NCBI RefSeq assembly: GCF_019750675.1
Contig: NZ_JAIEOF010000357.1
Coordinates: forward strand, 1 to 39,807
Source of the DNA: Methylobacterium sp.
GTDB taxonomy: Bacteria; Pseudomonadota; Alphaproteobacteria; Rhizobiales; Beijerinckiaceae
DNA: 39,807 bases
Direction of reading: 5' to 3'
Positions 29,801 through 38,627 of this stretch are shown here, piece after piece. Numbering within the stretch: the stretch's first letter is position 1; the number at the start of each line of letters is the position of its first letter. The notes under the pieces were generated by a model. That model saw nothing but the letters and a program-made list of their open reading frames with translations, ran no database searches and was not told the origin of the DNA. Both the position numbers and the translations under genes were made by a program.

Positions 29801-31743
29801 TCCAGGAGATGGACATCGACACACAGAGCGACGCGATCACGGTGGCGGGCGTCGGCGACATGTCGGGCGATGTCTTCGGCAACGGCATGCTGCTCTCGGC
29901 GACCCTGCGCCTCGTGGCCGCCTTCGACCACCGCGACATCTTCCTCGATCCCGACCCGGATCCGGCCGCGAGCTTCGCCGAGCGCCGACGCCTGTTCGAC
30001 CTCGGTCGCTCCTCCTGGCGGGACTACGATCCGGCCCTGATCTCGCCCGGCGGCGGCGTCTTCGCCCGCAGCCTCAAGACCATCCCGCTCTCGCCCGAGA
30101 TCCGGGCGGTGCTCGGCGTCGAGCAGGCACAGGCGACGCCGGCCGAACTGATGCAGGCGATCCTCAAGGCCCCCGTGGATCTGCTCTGGTTCGGCGGCAT
30201 CGGCACCTACATCCGGGCCACCTCCGAATCCGACGACGAGGCGGGTGACCGGGCCAACGACGCCGTGCGCATCACGGGTGCCATGCTGCGCGCCCGGGTC
30301 ATCGGCGAGGGCGCCAATCTCGGGGCGACCCAGCGCGGGCGCATCGAGGCGGCCCGCAACGGGGTTCGGTTGAACAGCGACGCCATCGACAACTCGGCGG
30401 GCGTGAACACCTCGGACGTCGAAGTGAACATCAAGATCGCCCTGATGGGCCCGGAGCGTGACGGCCGCCTCGACGGGCCGGCCCGCAACGCGCTCCTCGT
30501 GGCGATGACCGACGAGGTCGCCGCCCTGGTCCTGCGCAACAACCAGCTCCAGACCCTCGCCTTGTCGCTCGCCCAGCATCGCGGCCTGCCCGAGACCGGA
30601 TTCGCCATGCGCACGATGCAGGCGCTGGAGGCGGAGGGGCGCCTCGACCGGGTGGTGGAACTCCTGCCCGACGACGCGGCGATCACCGAGCGGATGCGGC
30701 GGGGCGAAGGGCTGACCCGGCCCGAATTCGCGGTCGTCCTGGCCTATGCCAAGCTCGCGCTCTACGACGCGCTGCTGGCGAGCGCGGTGCCCAACGATCC
30801 CTATTTCGACCGGGAACTGCAGCGCTATTTCCCGGCGGCCCTGCGCCAGCAATTCCCCGACGCGGTGAAGGGCCACCGCCTGCGCCGCGAGATCATCAGC
30901 ACCGCGCTCTCCAACATCATCGTCAACCGGGGCGGCCCTTCCCTGGTCACCCGCCTCGTCGACGAGACCGGCGCGGATGCCGCCACCATCGCCAAGGCCT
31001 ACGCCATCACACGGGACGCCTACGGGCTGATGGAGCTGAACCAGGCCATCGACGGTCTCGCCGGGTCTGTCGGCGGCCAGGCGCAGATCGCCCTCTACGC
31101 CGAGGTCCAGGACCTGCTGATCGGCCGCATCGTCTGGTTCATCCGCAACCTCGACCTGTCGGGGACCATCGCGCCCATCGTCGCGCGCTACCGCGAGGGC
31201 ATCGCGGCCCTCCAGGGCGTCCTGCCCGCCGTGATGGGCGAGGAGGCGAGCGCGGCGCTGTCCGCGCGGAAGGCCGAGCTGACGGCTCTGGGCATGGCGC
31301 CCGCGCAGGCCGCGCGCCTCGCCGCCCTCTCGGCCTTGACCTCGGCGCCCGACATCGTCCGCGTCGCCGAGACCGGGGGTGGTACGATCCCCGATATCGC
31401 CGCGACCCACTTCGCCCTCGACCGGGACTTCCACCTCTCCGATCTCGCCGCCGCCGCCCGGGCGGTCGCGACGGGCGACACCTTCGACCGGATCGCCCTG
31501 GAGCGCGCGGTCTCCGATATCGCCACCGCGCACCGCCACCTCACGGCGGAGATCATCGGTGCGGTGGGGGCCGGCTCCGAGGCGGTGGCGGCCTGGAGCC
31601 GCAGCCGCGGCGCCGCCCTCGACCACGCCCGCGCCACCCTCGAATCCGTCACCGCCTCCGGGCTGACGGTCTCGAAGGCGACGGTGGCGGCGAGCCTGCT
31701 GGCGGATCTGGCACGGCCGCGCGGGGGGGCGGCCCCCCGCTGA
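26863..31743 (+). CDS. NAD-specific glutamate dehydrogenase, large (bacterial GDH2) type
   Basis: About 1.6 k aa; '[67 protein letters not shown]' and '[16 protein letters not shown]' are family hallmarks. Start 26830 or 26863. Confidence 0.95.
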   Translation: [1626 protein letters not shown]

Positions 31744-31752
31744 GGGCGGCCG

Positions 31753-33246
31753 TCAGCGGGCCAGCACGCGGGCGGCGTCCTTGGTGGTCTCGACGGCCTG
31801 CGCCACGCTTCCGATCGAGCGGGTGATCGTCCCGAGGCTGTGGGAGATCGCCGCCACCGCGCCCGCCGCGTGCTGCATGTTGCCCGACATATCCTGCGTG
31901 ACCACGCTCTGCTCCTCCACCGCGGCGGCCGTGCTCGTCACGTAGTCCCGCATCTGGGCGACTGAGCCCTGGATGGTGTCCAGGGCCTCCACCACCTGTC
32001 GCGAGACGCCCTGGACGTTGTCGATCTCACCCGTGATCTGGTCGGTGGCGCGGGCCGCCTGGTTGGCGAGGCTCTTCACCTCCTGAGCAACCACGGCGAA
32101 GCCGCGCCCCGCCTCGCCCGCCCGCGCCGATTCGATCGTGGCGTTGAGCGCCAGAAGGTTGATCTGGCCCGCGATGCTCTGGATGAGTCCGACGATGCCG
32201 CTCATCGCGGCGGCCGCCTCGCTCAGGGTCCGGGTGAATCGCGAGGCTGCCTCGACCTGCCCCTGCGCGGCGTCGGTGGCTGCGCGCGACAGCGCCATGC
32301 TCTGCGCGATCTCCGCGACGGAGGCCGCCAATTCCTCGGAGGCGGCCGCCATGGTCTGCACGTTGTGCGCCGTGCTGCCGGCGGCCTCGCTGGCGGCACG
32401 CGCCTGCGCGTCGGAGTGGAGCAGGGCGCCGTCGATCTCGCCGAAATTGCGGGCGATCAGTCGGCGCAGCTCGTTCAGGAGCGTCACCTGCGCGGTGATG
32501 TCGGTGGCGAACTTCACCACCTTGTAGGGACGCCCATTGGCATCCAGGATCGGATTGTAGGACGCCTCGATCCAGATCTCGCGGTCGCCCTTGGCGAGGC
32601 GCCGGTACTGTGCCGCCTGGTAGCTGCCCGCGCGCAGCTTGGCCCAGAAGGCCGCGTAGTCCGCGCTCTCACGCTCGGCCGGGTCCACGAACATGCGGTG
32701 GTGCTGGCCCACGATCTCGGAGCGCGCGTAGCCCATCGCCGTCAGAAAGTTCGTGTTCGCGTCCAGTACGATGCCGTCGAGGTCGAACGCGATCACGGCC
32801 TGCGCCTTGTCGAGGGCGGCGATCTGGCCCTTGAGGTCGGCGTCGGCCGCTTTCTGGCGGGTGATGTCGGTGGCGAACTTCACCACCTTGTAGGGTTTGC
32901 CGCTGCGATCGAGGAGCGGATTGTAGGAGGCCTCGATCCAGATCTCGCGGTCGCCCTTGGCGAGTCGCCGGTACTGCGCCGCCTGGTACGAGCCCTGGCG
33001 CAGCCCGGCCCAGAAGGCCGCGTAGTCGGGACTGTCGCGCTCGGCGGGCTCGACGAAGAGGCTGTGGTGCCGCCCCTTTATCTCGGGAAGCGTGTAGCCG
33101 ATGACAGCCAGGAAGTTCGCGTTGGCGGTGATCACCGTGCCGTCGAGATCGAACTCGATGATGCCTTGCGACTTGTCCAGGGCAGCAAGCTTGGCTTGCG
33201 TTTCGGCGGCCACCTTGTTGCGAAAACCCAACATCGAACGCCCCAT
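31753..33246 (-). CDS. Soluble methyl-accepting chemotaxis protein with two tandem PAS domains
   Basis: Two near-identical PAS units then MCP signalling hairpin '...[38 protein letters not shown]'; no TM segment seen. Confidence 0.92.
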   Translation of the reverse strand: MGRSMLGFRNKVAAETQAKLAALDKSQGIIEFDLDGTVITANANFLAVIGYTLPEIKGRHHSLFVEPAERDSPDYAAFWAGLRQGSYQAAQYRRLAKGDREIWIEASYNPLLDRSGKPYKVVKFATDITRQKAADADLKGQIAALDKAQAVIAFDLDGIVLDANTNFLTAMGYARSEIVGQHHRMFVDPAERESADYAAFWAKLRAGSYQAAQYRRLAKGDREIWIEASYNPILDANGRPYKVVKFATDITAQVTLLNELRRLIARNFGEIDGALLHSDAQARAASEAAGSTAHNVQTMAAASEELAASVAEIAQSMALSRAATDAAQGQVEAASRFTRTLSEAAAAMSGIVGLIQSIAGQINLLALNATIESARAGEAGRGFAVVAQEVKSLANQAARATDQITGEIDNVQGVSRQVVEALDTIQGSVAQMRDYVTSTAAAVEEQSVVTQDMSGNMQHAAGAVAAISHSLGTITRSIGSVAQAVETTKDAARVLAR

Positions 33247-33469
33247 GGACGGAGCCCCGTGAGGCTCGCTCTGCCGAAATTCGAGCGACCGGCAGTGCCG
33301 CGCGGTCGTCTCGATGAATGAAGTATTCCCGGAAAGGTTAAAAATCCTCGATTTGAGCGGATGATTTGTGTGGGTCTCCGAATCGAAGGGCGCGGTATTT
33401 CTTCGAAATCCATAGGTAGTTGTGGCGTATCCTTGTCTGTCCGGCTTGACATCTCAAGAGGTTGTATAA

Positions 33470-33733
33470 CTCGCCTGAGGTCGGTCGGCTCGGCCGGGGC
33501 TCCGGCCCGCCGGCCGTGCGTTCGACTCTGCGCGGTCGCCGGACAGGGTTCGGCCGGTGCGGCCGGGGCGACCCGATTTCGGACGGCGCGATATTGTCAC
33601 CAGCCGGTGCGAGGTGTGTTGGAACTCGCGGGCGGTTGGTGTATGAGCCTGCCCCAAGTGCAGTTTCTGCGCCGATTCGAGGCCGTCTGACGGACGTCCC
33701 GCCCGGGTGAAATCCCGGGTCCGGGACGTTTTG
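33470..33733 (+). ncRNA. Candidate terminated small RNA or long leader upstream of rpsU
   Basis: Promoter-like TTGACATCT...GTATAAC (33446-33470), self-complementary GC-rich body, and a hairpin ending in TTTT (33694-33733). No family recognised. Confidence 0.3.
33694..33733 (+). terminator. Rho-independent terminator-like hairpin
   Basis: ACGTCCCG-ccCGGGTGAAATCCCGGGt-CCGGGACGTTTT: outer 8-bp and inner stem, followed by T-run. Confidence 0.6.
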
Positions 33734-33827
33734 CAGTTCGCGTCGCGGGGCTCCGTCGGGGGACTCGGGCGAGGGGACTCGGGGGTGGCGCCGCCCAACA
33801 AACCTACGACTCAGAGGATTGAAACCG

Positions 33828-34148
33828 TTGCAGGTACTCGTTCGCGACAACAACGTCGACCAAGCCCTCCGCGTGCTTAAGAAGAAGATGCAGCGCGAGG
33901 GCATCTTCCGCGAGATGAAGCAGCGCAAGGCCTACGAGAAGCCCTCCGTCCGCAAGGCACGTGAGAAGGCCGAGGCCGTGCGCCGCGCCCGCAAGCAGGC
34001 CCGCAAGACCGCGATCCGCGAGGGCCTGATCGCCGCGCCGAAGCCGAAGCCCCGTTTCGGCGCCGGTGCGCCGCGTCGTCCGGGCGGTTCGCCCTTCGCT
34101 CCGTCGGCCCCGTCCGTGCCGCCCGCCGCCGGCGCTGCCAGCGCCTGA
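33828..34148 (+). CDS. rpsU: 30S ribosomal protein S21
   Basis: [55 protein letters not shown]; apparent TTG start at 33828 with AGAGGA SD (upstream TTG at 33819 also possible). Confidence 0.95.
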   Translation: MQVLVRDNNVDQALRVLKKKMQREGIFREMKQRKAYEKPSVRKAREKAEAVRRARKQARKTAIREGLIAAPKPKPRFGAGAPRRPGGSPFAPSAPSVPPAAGAASA

Positions 34149-34207
34149 GGCCCCGGGTCCGGGGAGGCCGCGCGCCTCTCCGGTGGTCGAAAACGCACGA
34201 TGGGACA

Positions 34208-34234
34208 GCCCGGTCGCCTTGCGGCCGGGCTTTT
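34208..34234 (+). terminator. Rho-independent terminator after rpsU
   Basis: GCCCGG-tcgccttgcgg-CCGGGC followed by TTTT. Confidence 0.7.
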
Positions 34235-34412
34235 CTGCTTTGAAATCCACTCCCGATGTCCTGCGCGGGGCGACGGCACGGTCAGGCGTGCCGGCGTGAT
34301 CGGGCGTCGGCCAGGCGCAGGCCGGGACCTGTCCACTTCGCGAGCCTGCCCATCTCCCGAGCCTGCACAACGGCTCGGGGGATTTCGAACAGGCCTGAGG
34401 AGGCGCTGCGGA

Positions 34413-34805
34413 TCAGGCGGCGCGTGCCGCCATCGTCGCGTGCTCGGCCTGGACCAGCACGTCGAGGGCGCGCCAGGGCTTCTGCATGTAGACGACCTGG
34501 GCCGGCAGGCCGTCGACCCCGCGCACGTCGCCGCCGGAGGTGAGGACCACCCTGACGTCGGGCCAGCGGCGCTCGACCGCCGTGGCCAGGGCGATACCGT
34601 CCATGCCCGCGCCGAGGCGCACGTCCGCGAAGAGCAGGGCGACGTGGCCGCCCGCGCGCTCGAGCACCGAGATCGCGGCCTCCGCGCTGTCGCAGGCGAT
34701 CACGTCGAGATCGGTCTCCTCGAGGACGGCGGTGGCGAGGTTGCGGACCTCGGCATCGTCCTCGACCACGAGGGCGATCGGGCAATCGGTGTGGGAACGA
34801 TCCAT
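34413..34805 (-). CDS. Single-domain response regulator (receiver)
   Basis: ALVVEDDAEVRNLATAVLEETDLDVIACDSAEAA...LLFADVRLG...VVLTSGGD...YMQKPW: receiver fold with D and K motifs. Confidence 0.9.
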   Translation of the reverse strand: MDRSHTDCPIALVVEDDAEVRNLATAVLEETDLDVIACDSAEAAISVLERAGGHVALLFADVRLGAGMDGIALATAVERRWPDVRVVLTSGGDVRGVDGLPAQVVYMQKPWRALDVLVQAEHATMAARAA

Positions 34806-35330
34806 GAAGTCTCCTTTGCGGGCGTGGCGCTTGCAGTCTGTTTTTGCGAGCGGGGCTCTTGCGCGTGGGGCTTTGCAAACGAGGCGGACCGGCCTCGCGC
34901 GTCGGCGCAGGTCGGGGTGGCAAGGGATGGCCGGTTTGGGATGGCCGGGTTGCGTCCCGCGATCCGCGCTGATTCTCTTTCAGTGATGCTGCGCCGCCAC
35001 GGTGCGGCCGGCAAGAGTCGCAATTGATGTTTCGGCTATGCGGTTCCCGCATCGGCGCGCCCCATTCCCGCCGGGGTCCTGTGTTCAGTCGCCGGGGCTC
35101 GCGCGGACCCGCTCCACAGGGGCCGCATCCCGAAGCCTTCCAACCCGGTGCGCCTCTTGCATGGCTTGGCCGGTCGGAGGTCGAGCCGGGGCGTCACGTT
35201 AACGATCCGTTCACCGTGATGACCTGAACCTCACCGGCGCCGATGTCGGAAAAGGTGCGCGAAGCGGGCGTCGCCGTCGGCGGCGAAGCGCGGTCGGGGC
35301 GTCGTTGGGACCAGGGGGTGTTTGCCAGTC

Positions 35331-36122
35331 ATGTGCCGCTTTCTCGCCTATTCCGGTGAGCCGGTCTTCCTGACCGACCTCGTCTGCGCACCGACGCACT
35401 CGTTGGTCCACCAGTCGCTCCACGCGGCCGAGGCGAAGACGGAAACCAACGGCGACGGCTTCGGCATCGGCTGGTACGGCGAGCGGGTCGATCCGGGCCT
35501 GTACCGCGACGTCTGCCCGGCCTGGTCGGACGAGAACCTCGTCAACCTCTGCCAGCAGGTCCGGGCGCGGATGTTCTTCGCCCATGTGCGGGCCTCCACG
35601 GGCACCGCCACCACCCGGGCGAACTGCCACCCCTTCGCCCACGGCCGGCACCTGTTCATGCACAATGGCCAGATCGGCGGCTATCACCGCATCAAGCGGC
35701 GCCTCGAGGCGCTGATCCCGGACGCTCTTTACGACGTCCGGCGGGGCACAACCGATTCCGAGGCGATCTTTCTCCTGGCGCTGGCCAATGGCCTCGCGGA
35801 GGACCCGGTCGGCGCCATGGCGCGGACGCTCGCCACCGTGCGCGACCTGATGCGGGTGGCCGAGGCCACCGAGCCCCTGCGCTTCACCGCCGTCGTCACC
35901 GATGGCGAGACGCTGACGGCCTATCGGTGGGCCTGCGACGGCTCGCCCCCGAGCCTGTACTACCGCGAGACCGAGACCGGCCTCGTCGTGGTCTCCGAGC
36001 CGATCGACGGCTGCCGCGACGGCTGGAAGGTCGTGCCCAAGAGCGGCACCCTCCAGGCCCGCCGCGGCGGCCCGGTCATCGTCACGGGCCCCGAGGCGGT
36101 GGCCGAGCGCCTCGCCGCCTGA
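35331..36122 (+). CDS. Class II glutamine amidotransferase (EgtC/YafJ-like)
   Basis: N-terminal MCRFLAYSGEPVFLTDLV with catalytic Cys2; NGDGFGIGWYG; FAHVRASTG; NCHPFAHGRHLFMHNGQIG. Confidence 0.93.
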   Translation: MCRFLAYSGEPVFLTDLVCAPTHSLVHQSLHAAEAKTETNGDGFGIGWYGERVDPGLYRDVCPAWSDENLVNLCQQVRARMFFAHVRASTGTATTRANCHPFAHGRHLFMHNGQIGGYHRIKRRLEALIPDALYDVRRGTTDSEAIFLLALANGLAEDPVGAMARTLATVRDLMRVAEATEPLRFTAVVTDGETLTAYRWACDGSPPSLYYRETETGLVVVSEPIDGCRDGWKVVPKSGTLQARRGGPVIVTGPEAVAERLAA

Positions 36123-36224
36123 CCTGACGACGCCCGTATCCCGGATAAGGGTTGCGGGCCGCGCGCGAAGGGCGGACAACCCGGCCCCATTCCCATGCGG
36201 GATTTGGCCATGCGGGAGCCGCCG

Positions 36225-37808
36225 ATGACGTATCCGAACGTGACGCTGCACATCGCCGGGACCTGGACCGATGGGTCCGGCTCGGAGACCCTGCCGGTGC
36301 TCAACCCGGCCACCGGCGAGACCCTCGGTACCCTGGCGGTGGCGACGCGGGCCGATCTCGACCGGGCCCTCGCGGCGGCCGAGCGGGGCTTCGCCGCCTG
36401 GCGCACGGTCTCGGCCTACGAGCGCTCCAAAGTGCTGCGCCGGGCCGCCGACCTCCTGCGCGCGCGGGTGGAGGACATCGCGCGCCTCATGACCCTGGAG
36501 CAGGGCAAGCCGCTCGCCGAGGCGCGGGTGGAGATCCTGGCCGGGGCCGACGTCACCGACTGGTTCGCGGAGGAGGGCCGGCGCGCCTATGGCCGGATCA
36601 TCCCGGCCCGCGCCGACGGGGTCGTCCAGATGGTGCTGCGCGAGCCGATCGGCCCCGTGGCGGCGTTCACGCCCTGGAACTTCCCCATCAACCAGGCGGT
36701 GCGCAAGGTGGCGGCGGCCCTCTGCGCCGGCTGCTCGGTGATCCTGAAGGGCCCCGAGGACACCCCGGCAAGCTGCGCGGCGATGATCCGCGCCTTCCTC
36801 GATGCCGGCGTGCCCGGCGACGTGCTCTCCCTGGTCTTCGGCGATCCGGCCGCGATCTCGGGCTACCTCATCCCGCACCCCGTCATCGCCAAGATGTCGT
36901 TCACGGGCTCGACCCCGGTGGGCAAGGAACTCGCGGCGCTCGCCGGGCGGCACATGAAGCGGGCGACGATGGAGCTCGGCGGCCACGCCCCCGCGATCGT
37001 GTTCGAGGATGCGGACGTGGACACCGCCGTGGCGGTGCTCGGCGCCAACAAGTTCCGCAATGCCGGCCAGGTCTGCGTCGCCCCGACCCGGATGCTGGTG
37101 CACGAGGCCGTCTACGACCGTTTTCGCGATGGCTTCGTGGCCTTCGCCGAGGGGCGAAAGGTCGGCGACGGGCTCGACCCCGAGACCACCATGGGCCCGC
37201 TCATCCATGCCCGCCGGCTGGAGGCGATGGAGACCCTCTGCGCCGACGCCGTGGCGCAGGGGGCCGACCTGCGCACCGGCGGCAAGCGCATCGGCAACCG
37301 TGGCAATTTCTTCGAGCCGACCGTGCTCTGCGACGTGCCCGTCACCGCCCGGATCATGAACGAGGAGCCCTTCGGTCCGGTGGCGCTGATCCAGCGCTTC
37401 TCCGACGACGAGGCCGCCTATGCCGAGGCCAACCGGCTCCCCTACGGTCTGGCCGCCTACGCCTATACCCGCTCGGCCTCCCGGGCCGTCGCGGTCGCCG
37501 CCCGGGTCCAGAGTGGCATGGTCGGCATCAACCACCACGGCCTCGCCTTCCCGGAGACGCCCTTCGGCGGCGTCAAGGAATCCGGCTATGGCAGCGAGGG
37601 CGGCTCGGAGGCGCTGGAAGCGTACCTGACCACGAAGTTCGTCAGCCAGGCGAGCGTCGGGGGCTCGGGGGCGGAGTCGCGGGTCGACTCTCCCCCGTCT
37701 GCGGGGGAGGGTGCCTGCGGAGCAGGCGGGGGCGCCGGCCCCTGGCCAGGTCCGCTGTCGCATATAGACTCGCTTCTCATCGAAGCGCGATCATGTGGCG
37801 GCCCTTGA
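36225..37808 (+). CDS. NAD(P)-dependent aldehyde dehydrogenase, succinate-semialdehyde dehydrogenase-like, with abnormal C-terminal extension
   Basis: [53 protein letters not shown]; regular C-terminus ends near [11 protein letters not shown] (~37650), then ~50 residues through a REP-like hairpin. Confidence 0.9.
   Translation: MTYPNVTLHIAGTWTDGSGSETLPVLNPATGETLGTLAVATRADLDRALAAAERGFAAWRTVSAYERSKVLRRAADLLRARVEDIARLMTLEQGKPLAEARVEILAGADVTDWFAEEGRRAYGRIIPARADGVVQMVLREPIGPVAAFTPWNFPINQAVRKVAAALCAGCSVILKGPEDTPASCAAMIRAFLDAGVPGDVLSLVFGDPAAISGYLIPHPVIAKMSFTGSTPVGKELAALAGRHMKRATMELGGHAPAIVFEDADVDTAVAVLGANKFRNAGQVCVAPTRMLVHEAVYDRFRDGFVAFAEGRKVGDGLDPETTMGPLIHARRLEAMETLCADAVAQGADLRTGGKRIGNRGNFFEPTVLCDVPVTARIMNEEPFGPVALIQRFSDDEAAYAEANRLPYGLAAYAYTRSASRAVAVAARVQSGMVGINHHGLAFPETPFGGVKESGYGSEGGSEALEAYLTTKFVSQASVGGSGAESRVDSPPSAGEGACGAGGGAGPWPGPLSHIDSLLIEARSCGGP
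37689..37730. repeat. REP-like double hairpin inside the 3' end of the aldehyde dehydrogenase ORF
   Basis: CTCCCCCgtctgcGGGGGAG followed by GCCTGCggaGCAGGC. Confidence 0.65.
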
Positions 37809-38371
37809 GCCGACCACGGACTGGCGCCGGGAGCCGCGTGGGGACGAGGTTTGTCGTGAAGAAAAAGATGGGCTCTCTCTCCACCCTGTTTATCCCAGTG
37901 GTTTCACTATGGTTCTTTGCTTGGCTGTACCTATCGGTTTGGCCAGCCTCCGAAGCCGTCGTAACGCTTCCAATGGCTAACGCCGTTGCTCGTTTCCAGA
38001 CTTGGGCCGGGTTCTTGAAATCACAGCCTTTCGTCCTGCGGGTCGATACTCCGCACGGAACGACATCGGCGGAATTGTGGACCAATTGGGGGCCGGCTGA
38101 TGATCTTGCTCTCTACCAGACGCCCGAAGATTGGCTTGTCGGAATTGGCGGAGGGGGTGAGAGTGTCATTATAGATGTGACGAAAAAATCAGGGCCTCGT
38201 ATAGTCCAAGGAGACGAGCAGAAGGAGACCGATAACAAGAAATGGAAGTTTTTGGGGTATATACAGGGAGGCGGGCTCGTTTCTCCTCATGAGCGAAAGG
38301 AATGCATTGCTCTACTCGGATCTGGGTGGAGTCCGTACAGGAAGGAGTACCAAGTTCCGCATCGTTGCTGA
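37793..38371 (+). CDS. Lower-GC orphan protein with N-terminal TM segment
   Basis: [57 protein letters not shown]...; alternative starts at 37856 or 37868; composition clearly less GC-rich than neighbours. Confidence 0.55.
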   Translation: MWRPLSRPRTGAGSRVGTRFVVKKKMGSLSTLFIPVVSLWFFAWLYLSVWPASEAVVTLPMANAVARFQTWAGFLKSQPFVLRVDTPHGTTSAELWTNWGPADDLALYQTPEDWLVGIGGGGESVIIDVTKKSGPRIVQGDEQKETDNKKWKFLGYIQGGGLVSPHERKECIALLGSGWSPYRKEYQVPHRC

Positions 38372-38417
38372 TTTCCTGCTGAGTGAATTGACGCAAGAGG
38401 TACGATTACAGGCCCGC

Positions 38418-38627
38418 TCAATAATGCGGCGGCGGCGGTTCCGGGGCGCCCGAGGCCGGGCGGTGGGAGGCCTGCTCCACCTCCTCCACGAGCTTGGCCA
38501 TCTGGCGGGTCAGGGCGTCGATCTGGCGCCACTGGGCCGTGATCGTGGCGTTGAGATCGTCGATCACCACGTCCTGCTCGGTGAGCCGCATCTCCAGGGC
38601 GTCGATGCGGGCGGAGAGATCGGTCAT
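38418..38627 (-). CDS. slyX: SlyX family protein
   Basis: MTDLSARIDALEMRLTEQDVVIDDLNATITAQWRQIDALTRQMAKLVEEVEQA...PPPHY: SlyX pattern with characteristic PPHY C-terminus. Confidence 0.92.
   Translation of the reverse strand: MTDLSARIDALEMRLTEQDVVIDDLNATITAQWRQIDALTRQMAKLVEEVEQASHRPASGAPEPPPPHY

Noticed and set aside
26752-31626. 1624-aa - strand ORF fully antisense to the NAD-glutamate dehydrogenase
   Set aside because: Gly/Arg/Asp/His-rich mirror translation typical of high-GC antisense frames; the + strand has clear family motifs.
33643-33690. 15-codon ORF MSLPQVQFLRRFEAV before the terminator, possible leader peptide
   Set aside because: No clear ribosome-binding site and no regulatory codon run; kept only as a comment in the small RNA finding.
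33758-33784. Short tandem repeat GGGGACTCGGG x2 upstream of rpsU
   Set aside because: Two imperfect copies in GC-rich spacer; no clear significance.
35211-37763. 850-aa - strand ORF opposite the amidotransferase and aldehyde dehydrogenase
   Set aside because: Mirror ORF with biased composition; + strand genes are well supported.
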